From the NCBI RefSeq assembly GCF_009846865.1, contig NZ_WUWN01000019.1, positions 1-64,000 of the forward strand: a stretch of 64,000 bases of DNA. The letters are read 5' to 3'. The position numbers and the translations under genes are program-made. Source of the stretch: Puerhibacterium puerhi. Lineage in GTDB: Bacteria; Actinomycetota; Actinomycetes; Actinomycetales; Cellulomonadaceae. Shown piece after piece: positions 16,075 through 23,842 of the stretch. The notes below the pieces were generated by a model. It was not told where the DNA came from. It was given only the letters and a program-made list of their open reading frames with translations, and did no database searches. Within the stretch, counting starts at the first letter, position 1. Each line of letters opens with the position of its first letter.

Positions 16075-17553
16075 TCAGGCGTCCGGCGCGCAGCCGAACG
16101 TCTCGTCGCTCGCCGCGGCTGTCGCGAGCAGGCCGGTCAGGCCCACGCCCTCGGGCACCGGCCGCGGGTCGTCGGTGACCACCCACAGGCCGTCGACCAC
16201 GTCGTACCCCGCCCGGGGTCCGTCCGTCACGAGGGCGCGGACGGCGTCGAGCAGCCGCTCGACGTCGGACCCGGGCGTGCTCAGGCCCACGGAGACGCGC
16301 ACGGCGCCGGCGTCGAACCCGAGCCGGCCGAGCAGCGGGTGGGCGCAGAACCGCCCGTCGCGCACGCCGATGCCGTGCTCGGCCGAGAGGTAGGCGGCCA
16401 CCAGGCCGGGGTCGTAGCCGGCGACGGTGAACGTCACGACGCCGATCGGGTCGGCGGCGTCGTCCCAGATCCGCAGCACCCGGACGCGGTCGACCTCCTC
16501 GAGCCCGGTCACGAGCCGGCGGCGCAGCGTCCCCTCGTGGGCGCGCACGAGGGCCGGGTCCAGGGCGGCGAGCGCCTCGCACGCCGCGGCGAGCGCCGCC
16601 GCGCCGAGCACGTTGGGCGACCCGCCCTCGTGGCGCGCCGGACCGTCGAGCCACTGGGTGCCCGAGGTGCGTACCCGACGCACCGCCCCGCCGCCGGCCA
16701 GGTAGGGCGTGCCGGCGTCGAGCCAGTCGCGACGGCCGACCAGGGCGCCGGCTCCGAAAGGCGCGTACACCTTGTGGCCGGAGAACGCGACGTAGTCCAC
16801 GCCGGTCCGCTCGAGCGAGAAGCGCCGGTGGGCCACGAGCTGGGCGCCGTCGAGCGCCACCCGTGCCCCGGCCGCGTGGGCCGCCGCGACGACCTGCTCC
16901 ACCGGGAGGGACTCCCCCGTGACGTTCGAGGCGCCGGTGAGCGCGACGAGCGCGTAGGGCACGCCGGCCGCGGCGGCGTCGGCGAGCTCGGCACGCAGCT
17001 GGGCCAGCGTCCCGGCGACGGTGCGCGCCCCGGTGAGCGCTGTGACGTCGGTGCCGCGCTGCCAGGGCAGCAGGTTCGCGTGGTGCTCGACGTCGAGCAC
17101 CAGCACGCGCCCCGGCGCGCCGGTGGCCGGGTCGGCGGGGACGCACCCGGCCAGGAGGTTGAGCGCGTCCGTCGTGTTGCGCACCACGACGGTGAGGTCG
17201 TCGGCGCGGGCGCCGACGAAGTCGCCGATCGTGCGGCGGGAGTCCTCGTACAGGGCGGTGGAGACCTGCGAGAGGTAGCCCGCGCCCCGGTGGACGCTGG
17301 CGTACAGGGGCAGCAGCCGCCCCACCCGCTCGGCGACCACCGCGAGCGCCGGGGCCGAGGCCGCCAGATCGAGGTTGGCGTACGGGACGCGGCGCCCGTC
17401 GACCAGCGGCACGTGCGTGTCGGCCCCGACGACCGGCAGCAGCGGGTCCAGGTCCGCCACCCGGGCGACGGCGTCGGCCGGGCCGGCCTCGCCGCGGTCG
17501 TCAGCCGGGGCCGACGGCCGCGCGTCGGAGCGGGGGTCTGTCAGCGTCGTCAT
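16075..17553 (-). CDS. Class V aminotransferase, SufS/cysteine-desulfurase-like
   Basis: 492 aa from ATG 17553 with a strong AGGAGG site. It is a fold-type I PLP enzyme: NLDLAASAPAL, VRNTTDALNLLA, DVEHHANLLPW, VALTGASNVTGE, the PLP lysine motif FSGHKVYAPFGAGALVG, and FCAHPLL near the C-terminus, where group II desulfurases have their active-site Cys. A Cys-dependent C-S lyase or desulfurase acting on a cysteine derivative is likely. About 80 residues of extra, partly disordered sequence at the two ends distinguish it from SufS of the Suf operon, and no suf genes are nearby. A SAM-IV riboswitch lies directly upstream, so it belongs to the sulfur regulon. Confidence 0.87.
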   Translation of the reverse strand: MTTLTDPRSDARPSAPADDRGEAGPADAVARVADLDPLLPVVGADTHVPLVDGRRVPYANLDLAASAPALAVVAERVGRLLPLYASVHRGAGYLSQVSTALYEDSRRTIGDFVGARADDLTVVVRNTTDALNLLAGCVPADPATGAPGRVLVLDVEHHANLLPWQRGTDVTALTGARTVAGTLAQLRAELADAAAAGVPYALVALTGASNVTGESLPVEQVVAAAHAAGARVALDGAQLVAHRRFSLERTGVDYVAFSGHKVYAPFGAGALVGRRDWLDAGTPYLAGGGAVRRVRTSGTQWLDGPARHEGGSPNVLGAAALAAACEALAALDPALVRAHEGTLRRRLVTGLEEVDRVRVLRIWDDAADPIGVVTFTVAGYDPGLVAAYLSAEHGIGVRDGRFCAHPLLGRLGFDAGAVRVSVGLSTPGSDVERLLDAVRALVTDGPRAGYDVVDGLWVVTDDPRPVPEGVGLTGLLATAAASDETFGCAPDA

Positions 17554-17586
17554 GCGTGTCCTCCTCGGTCACCGGGGAGGCCGGAC

Positions 17587-17711
17587 GCCGTCCCCGCGCT
17601 TGCCGCGCGCGGACGGCCCGGGCGCGGCCAGGTCGTCACCCGGGGCACCCCGCCGCGAGGGGAGGGTTGCCGTCCAGCCAGCCGGGGCTTCGCGCTGGAG
17701 CTCATGACCTG
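17587..17711 (-). promoter_or_regulatory. SAM-IV riboswitch upstream of the SufS-like gene
   Basis: Aptamer on the minus strand from 17711 to 17629: CAGGTCATGAGCTCCAGCG, CCCCGGCTGGCTGGACGGCAACCC, GGGGTGCCCCGGGTGACGACCTG. CAGGTC/GACCTG make a 6-bp P1. A downstream hairpin (GCGCGG-ACGGC paired with GCCGT-CCGCGC, 17587-17617) contains GGCAAG in its loop region. The SufS-like gene starts 34 bp beyond the hairpin. This is the clearest of the three copies. Confidence 0.9.
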
Positions 17712-17716
17712 CGCAC

Positions 17717-17745
17717 ACCGTGCGACGGTCGGTCACGACCGTCAA
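17717..17745 (-). promoter_or_regulatory. Sigma-70-type promoter for the SufS-like gene
   Basis: Minus strand TTGACG (17740-17745), 17-bp spacer, CACGGT (17717-17722), immediately upstream of the SAM-IV aptamer. Confidence 0.5.
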
Positions 17746-17852
17746 CCGCCCGCTCGAGGCGTCTCGGCATGCAAGACGCGCTCCTGGCACGCGGTGAGCG
17801 GCCGGCCCGCCGTGCCTACGATCACGCCGACCCATCCCGAGCGGCCGAGTGA

Positions 17853-17932
17853 CGTGGCACGACGACGCCGCAGCAACCCGCCGAGCGCCACCCCCGCACC
17901 AGGAGCGGCGCCGGCAGGGTGCTCCCGCCACG
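17853..17932 (+). promoter_or_regulatory. Candidate SAM-responsive (S-box-like) leader of the rhodanese-metZ operon
   Basis: The 80 bases before the rhodanese RBS open CGTGGCACGACGACGCCGC, then AGCAACCC, and close AGGGTGCTCCCGCCACG. CGTGGC pairs with GCCACG (P1), and the AGCAACC ... GGGTGCTCC pair resembles the GGCAACC ... GGTGCTAA core of SAM-I-family aptamers. The P2 arm would be very short. A possible -10 TACGAT lies at 17817-17822. It is not a SAM-IV aptamer. The downstream genes make homocysteine, which fits SAM control, but identity is only suggested. Confidence 0.45.
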
Positions 17933-17947
17933 ACCGATGGAGGAACG

Positions 17948-18433
17948 ATGAGCACCGAGTCCAGGGCCGCCGACGGCTACACCGGCGACATCACGCCCGA
18001 GCAGGCGTGGCAGCTGCTCGCCGACGACCCGGGCGCCGTCCTCGTGGACGTGCGCACCGAGGACGAGTGGCGGCGCGTCGGCGTGCCCGACGTCGCCGCG
18101 ACCGGCCGCCCCGCCGTCTTCGCGCAGTGGGTGCTGGCCGACGGCACACCCAACCCCACCTTCCTCGCCGACCTGCGCGCCGCGCTCGCGCGGGTCGGCG
18201 CCGACCGGCCGTCCGCGCTCGTGCTCCTGTGCCGCTCGGGCCAGCGGTCCGTCGCCGCCGCCCGCCTCGCGTCCGCCGCCGGCCTCGGGCCCGCCTACAA
18301 CGTGCTCACGGGCTTCGAGGGTGCGCCCGGGCCGGACGGCGTCCGCGACCGCGAGGGCTGGAAGGTCGCCGGCCTGCCGTGGCGGGCCACGTGGGACGGG
18401 CGCGCCGTCGTCGTCCCGGAGCCGGCCGCGTGA
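17948..18433 (+). CDS. Rhodanese-like sulfurtransferase
   Basis: 161 aa from ATG 17948 with GGAGGAACG directly upstream. One rhodanese domain: ITPEQAWQLLADDPGAVLVDVRTEDEWRRVG at the start, and the active loop VLLCRSGQRSVAAARLA with the persulfide Cys, then YNVLTGFEGAPGPDGVRDREGWKVAGLPW. The insertion between strand and loop (TGRPAVFAQWVLADGTPN) is typical of the rhodanese subgroup that accompanies sulfhydrylases. Its stop overlaps the metZ start (GTGA), so it is probably coupled to MetZ and may deliver sulfane sulfur or handle thiosulfate; the actual donor is unknown. Confidence 0.92.
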   Translation: MSTESRAADGYTGDITPEQAWQLLADDPGAVLVDVRTEDEWRRVGVPDVAATGRPAVFAQWVLADGTPNPTFLADLRAALARVGADRPSALVLLCRSGQRSVAAARLASAAGLGPAYNVLTGFEGAPGPDGVRDREGWKVAGLPWRATWDGRAVVVPEPAA

Positions 18434-19707
18434 CCGACATCCCCATCCCCACCGGCCCCGCCGGCACCGACTCGCCCTACGGCGGCGCGGGCCGCCGGCC
18501 CCTGCCGCAGGGCGTCCGGCCGCGCACCCTCGCGGTGCGCGGGGGCCACCGGCGCTCCGACCACCTGGAGACCGCCGAGCCCGTCTACCTCACCCAGGGG
18601 TACGTCTACGAGTCGGCAGCCGAGGCGGAGGCCGCGTTCGCCGGCGAGCGCTCGCGGTTCGTCTACTCCCGGTACGGCAACCCGACGGTGCGGACCTTTG
18701 AGGAGCGGCTGCGGCTGATCGAGGGGCCCGAGGCCGAGGCGTGCTTCGCGACCGCCACCGGCATGAGCGCCGTCTTCACCGCGCTGGCCGCGCTGGTCCG
18801 CTCCGGCTCGCGGATCGTCTCGGCGCGCGCGCTGTTCGGGTCCACCACCGTGATCTACGAGGAGATCCTCGCCAAGTGGGGCGTGACCGTCGACTACGTC
18901 GACGGCCACGTCGTCGAGCAGTGGGAGGCGGCCCTCGCCCGGCCGGCGGACGTCGTCTTCTTCGAGACGCCGTCGAACCCCATGCAGGACCTCGTCGACG
19001 TCCGCCGGGTGGCGCAGCTCGCGCACGCCGCCGGCGCGGTGGTGGTCGTGGACAACGTGTTCGCCACGCCCGTGCTGCAGAGGCCGCTGCAGCTGGGCGC
19101 CGACGTCGTCGTGTACTCCGCGACGAAGCACATCGACGGCCAGGGGCGCGTGCTGGGCGGGGCGATCCTCGGCCCGCGCGACTTCCTCGAGGGCCCCGTG
19201 CAGACGTTCGTGCGCAACACCGGGCCGTCGCTCAGCCCCTTCAACGCCTGGGTGCTGCTCAAGGGGCTCGAGACGCTCGATCTGCGGGTGCGGGCCCAGG
19301 CCGCCGCCGCGCTGGAAGTGGCGACGGCCCTGGAGCACATGCCCGGCATCGCCGCGGTGCGCTACCCGTTCCTGGCCAGCCACCCGCAGCACGCGTTGGC
19401 CCGAGCCCAGCAGGAGGGGGGCGGCACCGTGGTGACCTTCGAGCTCGCCGTCCCCCCGGGCACCGACCCCGACACCGCGAAGAAGCGAGCATTCGCGTTC
19501 CTCGACGCGCTCCGCCTCATCGACATCTCCAACAACCTGGGCGACGCCAAGTCGCTCGTCACCCACCCGGCGACGACGACGCACCGCAAGCTCGGCCCGC
19601 AGGGCCGAGCCGCAGTCGGCATCGCCGAGACCACCGTGCGCCTGAGCGTCGGGCTCGAGGACCCGCAGGACCTGATCGACGACGTCGAGCAAGCGCTCAC
19701 CCGATGA
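18430..19707 (+). CDS. metZ: O-succinylhomoserine sulfhydrylase (Cys/Met metabolism PLP enzyme)
   Basis: 425 aa from GTG 18430. Fold-type I gamma-family PLP enzyme: VRGGHRRSDHLETAEPVYLTQGY, FVYSRYGNPTVRTFEERL, ATATGMSAVF, ARALFGSTT, FFETPSNPMQDLVDV, VVVDNVFATPVLQ, the PLP lysine SATKHIDGQGRVLGG, and the C-terminal NLGDAKSLVTHPATTTH with RLSVGLEDPQDLIDDV. MetZ converts O-succinyl- (or O-acetyl-) homoserine and sulfide into homocysteine, bypassing cystathionine. It is coupled to the rhodanese by overlap, giving a two-gene operon behind a possible SAM-sensing leader. Acyl-group preference cannot be fixed from sequence. Confidence 0.92.
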   Translation: MTDIPIPTGPAGTDSPYGGAGRRPLPQGVRPRTLAVRGGHRRSDHLETAEPVYLTQGYVYESAAEAEAAFAGERSRFVYSRYGNPTVRTFEERLRLIEGPEAEACFATATGMSAVFTALAALVRSGSRIVSARALFGSTTVIYEEILAKWGVTVDYVDGHVVEQWEAALARPADVVFFETPSNPMQDLVDVRRVAQLAHAAGAVVVVDNVFATPVLQRPLQLGADVVVYSATKHIDGQGRVLGGAILGPRDFLEGPVQTFVRNTGPSLSPFNAWVLLKGLETLDLRVRAQAAAALEVATALEHMPGIAAVRYPFLASHPQHALARAQQEGGGTVVTFELAVPPGTDPDTAKKRAFAFLDALRLIDISNNLGDAKSLVTHPATTTHRKLGPQGRAAVGIAETTVRLSVGLEDPQDLIDDVEQALTR

Positions 19708-20117
19708 CCAGACGCGTGCGGTGATCACCCGGCCTCGTCGGGACTCGCGAGCGAGTCGGCGGCGGACGCCTCCGGGGAGGCCGCGCCGGCGCGTCGCGAG
19801 GACGGTCAGCGCGGCGACGACGACCACGCCGACCGCGCCGAGGACCTCGCCGGCACTGGTCGTCACCCCGCGCGCGCTGCCCGCCGAGGACGCGGGCATC
19901 GCCGCCGGGGACCGGACGTGGACGACAGCACCGAGGCAGGGGAGCCCCAGAGCAGGTCGGCGGTGATCGACCTCGCCTGGCGCTCGCCCAGCCCAGCGCC
20001 GCCCCCGCCCCGACGACGAGTCCGCAGGCCACGGTGAGGACGAGCGCGGCGAGCCCGCCGCGCACGGCTGCCCTCCGACGCAGGCGGCGCAGGCGGCGCT
20101 CCGGCCCGACGGACAGC
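19708..20117. other. No supportable gene; possibly degenerate coding DNA
   Basis: No intact frame has a recognisable product. On the minus strand, hydrophobic segments of the kind seen in small membrane proteins (GLAALVLTVACGLVVGAG near 20040 and VLGAVGVVVVAALTVLA near 19820) occur in different frames. The stretch may be a decayed two-helix membrane protein, but that is weak. Confidence 0.35.
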
Positions 20118-20327
20118 ATGAACATCTGGGTGCCCCTCCCTACCGACGCCGAACCAGTGGTGGCCTCCATGCAGGCCAAGGGCTGGATCGTGCGCCTCGG
20201 CAGCGTCTTCAGCTCCAGCGGGGGCACGCCGGCCGCGATTCGTGTCACCGTGGCGGCGTTCGACGACGAACGATCGGCGACGTTCGCCAAGGACCTCGTC
20301 GACACGCTGGCATCGCTCGAGGCCTGA
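20118..20327 (+). pseudogene. C-terminal remnant of a MocR/GntR-type PLP-dependent aminotransferase-like regulator
   Basis: The 69 residues MNIWVPLPTDAEPVVASMQ ... AAIRVTVAAFDDERSATFA resemble only the last subdomain of class I aminotransferase-fold proteins, as found at the end of MocR regulators. The N-terminal DNA-binding part and the PLP lysine region are absent; upstream DNA reads as Arg-rich shadow sequence. It is probably a fragment left after deletion and is unlikely to be functional. Confidence 0.5.
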
Positions 20328-20364
20328 CCTGTCGGTCGACGCGCCAGCCCGCCCGGCCGCCGTG

Positions 20365-21798
20365 CTACCGCAACCCGGCGAACGACCGCCGGCGCACCTT
20401 TCCCGCGTCATCGCGCACCGGCTCGCGTACTACCCGTACGCGAGCCGGACGTCTCGGCCGGTCGAGCAGGGCCGAGGCAAAGGCGCGCAGCGTCTCCGCG
20501 TCCACGTCAGCGTCCCCGATGTCGACCACGGCCTCGATGCGTTGGCCGTGCACCTCGTCCGGGACGCCGAAGGCCACCGCCGACCGCACGGACGGGTGCT
20601 CCTCGAGCACCCGCTCGACCTCGACGGGGTAGACCTTCTCCCCGCCTCGGACAATGACGTCGTCGTCGCGGTCGGTGATCCAGAGGTAGCCGTCGGCGTC
20701 GAGGTGTCCGACGTCGCCGAGCGTGTCCCACCCGTCGTGGGTGCGTCGGGTCGGCGCCCCGAGGTACCGGTAGGTCGAGGAGTCGCCGCGTCGCATCCAG
20801 ACGAGCCCTGGCTCGCCCGGCTCGGCCTCGGTGCCGTCGGGACGCCGTACGCGGATCTGGGTGCCGCCGATGGGCCGCCCGACGCTGCCGGGCTTGCGCA
20901 GCCACTCGTCGCCGCGGATCATCGTCAGCCCGTTGGACTCTGACCCGGCGTACACCTCGACCACACGCTCGGCGCCGACCCACGCGAGGAAGCGCCTCTT
21001 CAGCCCCGGCGGGCACGGGGCACCGAGGTGCAGCAGCGTCTCGAGCGACTCGAGGCGGTCGGCGCCGCGCTCGGTCTCTGGGAGGCGCAGGAGCCGGTGC
21101 ATCATCGTGGGCACGACCAGGCTCCACGTGACCCGGTGCTGCTCGACCGCGTCGAGCCAGGCGTGCTCGCCGAACCGCGGAAGCAGCACGAGCCGGTGCC
21201 CGGTGAGCAGTCCGCGGAAGGCGTAGGTGAAGGGGGCCGAGTGGGTCAGCGGCCCGCTGACGAGCTGCGTGGCCCGCGGAGGCAGGAACGCGGCGACGGG
21301 GGCGTCCGGGTCGAGCAGTGCCGGCGCGGTGGCGACCACGACCTTCGGGCGGCCGGTGCTGCCGGAGGACGTGGGCGCCTTCCACGAGCGCGCCCAGGCA
21401 TCGGGCAAGGTGCTGTCGTCGAGATCCGCGCCGGGTTCGTGGCCTTCGAGCAGCGCGGGCACGCCGTCGACGGCCAGGCCGATGGTGAGCGCGGGGCGCG
21501 CGGTCGCCACGACGGCTCGTTGCTCGTCGGGCGTCAGCCCCCGCGACACAGGTTGCGGCGTCGCGCCGGCCTTCCAGATGGCGACGCAGACGATCAGCAT
21601 CTCGAAGCCGTTGGGCAGCGACACCGTGACGAGGTCGTGCCGGTGCACGCCGCGGGCCAGCAGCTCGCGCGCGTAGCGGTTGCTGGCCCGGTCGAGCGCG
21701 CCGGCGGTCAGGGTGTGCGGTCCCATGACGGCGACGACGCGGTCCGGGTCAGCGTGCGCCGACCGGGTGACGATCCGTGAGATCGACTGCCGCGCCAC
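20365..21798 (-). CDS. AMP-dependent acyl-CoA synthetase/ligase (ANL superfamily)
   Basis: 477 aa. I chose GTG 21798 (protein VARQSISRIVTR), which has GGGAGG nearby; this start overlaps the glycosyltransferase gene end by 50 bp. ANL features: A3 P-loop TSSGSTGRPKVV, EVYAGSESNG (A5), TLGDVGHLDADGYLWITDRDDD (A7-A8 with hinge), GEKVYPVEVE, and the catalytic Lys region DDAGKVRRRSF at the C-terminus. It adenylates a carboxylate and normally transfers it to CoA. It is the last gene of the nitrilase cluster, so the acid may derive from the nitrile or amide processed there (inference). Confidence 0.88.
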   Translation of the reverse strand: MARQSISRIVTRSAHADPDRVVAVMGPHTLTAGALDRASNRYARELLARGVHRHDLVTVSLPNGFEMLIVCVAIWKAGATPQPVSRGLTPDEQRAVVATARPALTIGLAVDGVPALLEGHEPGADLDDSTLPDAWARSWKAPTSSGSTGRPKVVVATAPALLDPDAPVAAFLPPRATQLVSGPLTHSAPFTYAFRGLLTGHRLVLLPRFGEHAWLDAVEQHRVTWSLVVPTMMHRLLRLPETERGADRLESLETLLHLGAPCPPGLKRRFLAWVGAERVVEVYAGSESNGLTMIRGDEWLRKPGSVGRPIGGTQIRVRRPDGTEAEPGEPGLVWMRRGDSSTYRYLGAPTRRTHDGWDTLGDVGHLDADGYLWITDRDDDVIVRGGEKVYPVEVERVLEEHPSVRSAVAFGVPDEVHGQRIEAVVDIGDADVDAETLRAFASALLDRPRRPARVRVVREPVRDDAGKVRRRSFAGLR

Positions 21799-22930
21799 CG
21801 TCGCCTCCCTCCCGCACGACGTGCTCGTAGAACCGCTCGTGCGCTGCGGCGGCACCGTCCCAGGAGTGGCGCGCGGCTAGCGCCCGTCCTGCGGCGGCGT
21901 CGGCACCCGACCCGCCGTCGACGGCCGAGGCGAGGGCCGCCGCGATCGAGGGGACGTCGTGTGCGTACCGCACGCAGTCGCCGAAGACCTCCCGGGTGAC
22001 GGGAAGATCGCGGGCCACCACGGGCACCCCGGCGGCCAAGGCTTCCATCGCCGCCAGCCCGAAGCCCTCCTTCGTGGACACCATGCCCAGCACCGATGCC
22101 GCGGCGACCAGCGGCGGGACGTCGTCGTCGTCGAGAGTACCGAGGATGACCGGCTGGATGCCGAGCTCGGCGGCGCGCTCCTCGAACCGGGCGCGGTAGG
22201 GGCGGTAGTCGAAGAGGGTCTCGCCGCCGCCGAACACGAGCGACAGCCCCGGGTGGTCGCGGCGCAGCCGCGCGAAGGCCTCGAGCAGATCGATGGACCC
22301 CTTGCGCGGTTCGATGCCGCCGAGCGCGAGCACGTAGGAGCCGAGCCGGTCCCGCCAGGCGGTTCGGGCGGCCGCACCGGCGGGCGAGGCGGCGCGGACG
22401 AACCGCGCGGCGTCGACCCCGTTCGGGATGACCGTGGGCTCGAGCCGGTAGGCCGCGCTCACTTCGTGGGCGACCGCCTGGGAGACGCACAGCCGGGCGA
22501 CGGGCTCGGTGATCGCCAGGCGGTGGCACTCCACCAGGCGTGGGGTGGTGAACTCGTCGAGGTGGTGGATCGTGCGCACGCACCGGGCGCCGGCGGCCAC
22601 GACTGCGTTGGCGGAGATGCAGTCCTGGGCGTGGACGACGTCGAACGCGGGTCCGCGCTCCGGTCGGAAGGCCTCCTGGAAGGCGGCGGTCATGGTTCGG
22701 ATGGAGCGTTCGATCCGCTGGCCTACCGTCTCGTCGTCGCGCGCCTCGAACGGCACCACCCGCACCTCGACGGCGGGGTCGACGGGGCGGAAGAATGCCT
22801 GGTCCCCGCCGCGCCCGAGCGTCCAGACGGTCACCTCGTGGCCGCGTCGCGCCAGGGCCTCCGCCAGGGCGAGGGTGTGCACCACTCCCCCGCGCGGTTT
22901 GGTCGAGTAGGTGATCTGGGCGATGTGCAC
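21749..22930 (-). CDS. Glycosyltransferase family 4, MSMEG_0565 type
   Basis: 393 aa from ATG 22930. GT-B fold with N-terminal MHIAQITYSTKPRGGVVHTLALAEALARRGHEVTVWTLG, the inter-domain VIPNGVD motif, and the C-terminal donor-binding EGFGLAAMEALAAGVPVVARD element. The family is found almost only in the Nit1C-type cluster with the nitrilase, radical SAM and flavoprotein genes seen here. The sugar donor and acceptor are unknown. The C-terminal 50 bp overlap the ANL ligase start, and the N-terminus lies 17 bp after the nitrilase-like gene. Confidence 0.9.
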   Translation of the reverse strand: MHIAQITYSTKPRGGVVHTLALAEALARRGHEVTVWTLGRGGDQAFFRPVDPAVEVRVVPFEARDDETVGQRIERSIRTMTAAFQEAFRPERGPAFDVVHAQDCISANAVVAAGARCVRTIHHLDEFTTPRLVECHRLAITEPVARLCVSQAVAHEVSAAYRLEPTVIPNGVDAARFVRAASPAGAAARTAWRDRLGSYVLALGGIEPRKGSIDLLEAFARLRRDHPGLSLVFGGGETLFDYRPYRARFEERAAELGIQPVILGTLDDDDVPPLVAAASVLGMVSTKEGFGLAAMEALAAGVPVVARDLPVTREVFGDCVRYAHDVPSIAAALASAVDGGSGADAAAGRALAARHSWDGAAAAHERFYEHVVREGGDGGAAVDLTDRHPVGAR

Positions 22931-22947
22931 GCTCGGCCTCCACAGTG

Positions 22948-23817
22948 TCAGGCGTCGGCGAGCGCGCCGAGGGCGTAGGAGCCGACGACGCGGTCTCGCA
23001 GGTGGTTCATGGTGCGACGGGCCCGGGCGACGTCCGACTCGACGTCGGCGGTGGCGACAGCGAGCCCACCCTTGGCCCAGGTCTTGGCCAGGATCTCGCC
23101 GGCGGGGTCGACGACCTTCGCCTGCCCGAGGAACCGCAGGTCTCCCAGCACGCCGGTCTGGTTGGACGAGACCAGGTACAGCTGGTTCTCCGCGGCTCGC
23201 GCGCAGTCGTACAGGTCGAACAGGTGGGCCTGCCGGTCGTTGCGGATGCGGTCGGAACGGTCGGTCACGCTGGCCGGCCAGGCGCTCAGGCAGGCGAGCA
23301 CCACGGCGCCGTCGAGCGCGAGCGTCCGCGCCGCCTCCGGGAACGTCTTGTCGAAGTCGATGAGCATGCCCAGCCGTCCCAGCGGGGTGTCGAAGGCGGC
23401 GAACGAGCCTCCCGCGCGGTAGGCCTCGTTCTCCGCCAGCGGCAGGTGCACCTTGCGGTGCACCCCGAGCACGCCGTCACCATGCACGGCGACCGCCGTG
23501 TTGTACCGGACCTCGTGCCCCTCCTCGACGGCCCGCTCGGCGATGCCGAAGCAGACCACCATGTCGCCGGCCATGCGGGCGATGGCTGCCACCTCGGGCC
23601 CGTCGAGGTCGACGACGGGCGGCAGCGCCTCCGCGCCCGGTCCGTCGGTCGGGTGGTACAGGTCGTGCAGATACCCCCCGATGGTGGCATCGGGCAGCAC
23701 CAGGAGGTCGACGCCGCGTCCGCGGGCCTGCTCGACGATGCCGGGCAGCTTGGCGAGGGTGCGGTCGATATCACGCCCGAAGTGAGCGGCGACCGCACCC
23801 ATCGTCATCGTGGACAT
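22948..23817 (-). CDS. Carbon-nitrogen hydrolase superfamily homologue with altered catalytic triad
   Basis: 289 aa from ATG 23817 (in-frame ATGs 9 and 15 bases later are alternatives). It aligns along its full length with the nitrilase encoded at 25481-26383: GGYL, RYN, RKVH, DTPLG, FPEAARTLALDGA and SAWPA are shared. However, catalytic Glu42 of the nitrilase is Asp43 here (LPDATIGG), the Lys is kept (Lys122, HRKVHLP), and the nucleophilic Cys153 is Asp154 (MLIDFDKTFPE). Without the Cys, covalent nitrilase/amidase chemistry is not expected. It may be a regulatory or structural partner of the active nitrilase. The gene is intact and in the operon, so selection for another role is likely. Confidence 0.88.
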   Translation of the reverse strand: MSTMTMGAVAAHFGRDIDRTLAKLPGIVEQARGRGVDLLVLPDATIGGYLHDLYHPTDGPGAEALPPVVDLDGPEVAAIARMAGDMVVCFGIAERAVEEGHEVRYNTAVAVHGDGVLGVHRKVHLPLAENEAYRAGGSFAAFDTPLGRLGMLIDFDKTFPEAARTLALDGAVVLACLSAWPASVTDRSDRIRNDRQAHLFDLYDCARAAENQLYLVSSNQTGVLGDLRFLGQAKVVDPAGEILAKTWAKGGLAVATADVESDVARARRTMNHLRDRVVGSYALGALADA

Positions 23818-23842
23818 GGCGCCCAGGGTATGCGCGATGCCC

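Noticed and set aside
17569-17955. 128-codon minus-strand frame upstream of the SufS-like gene
   Set aside because: It covers the third SAM-IV aptamer and its promoter; the protein text has no family features.
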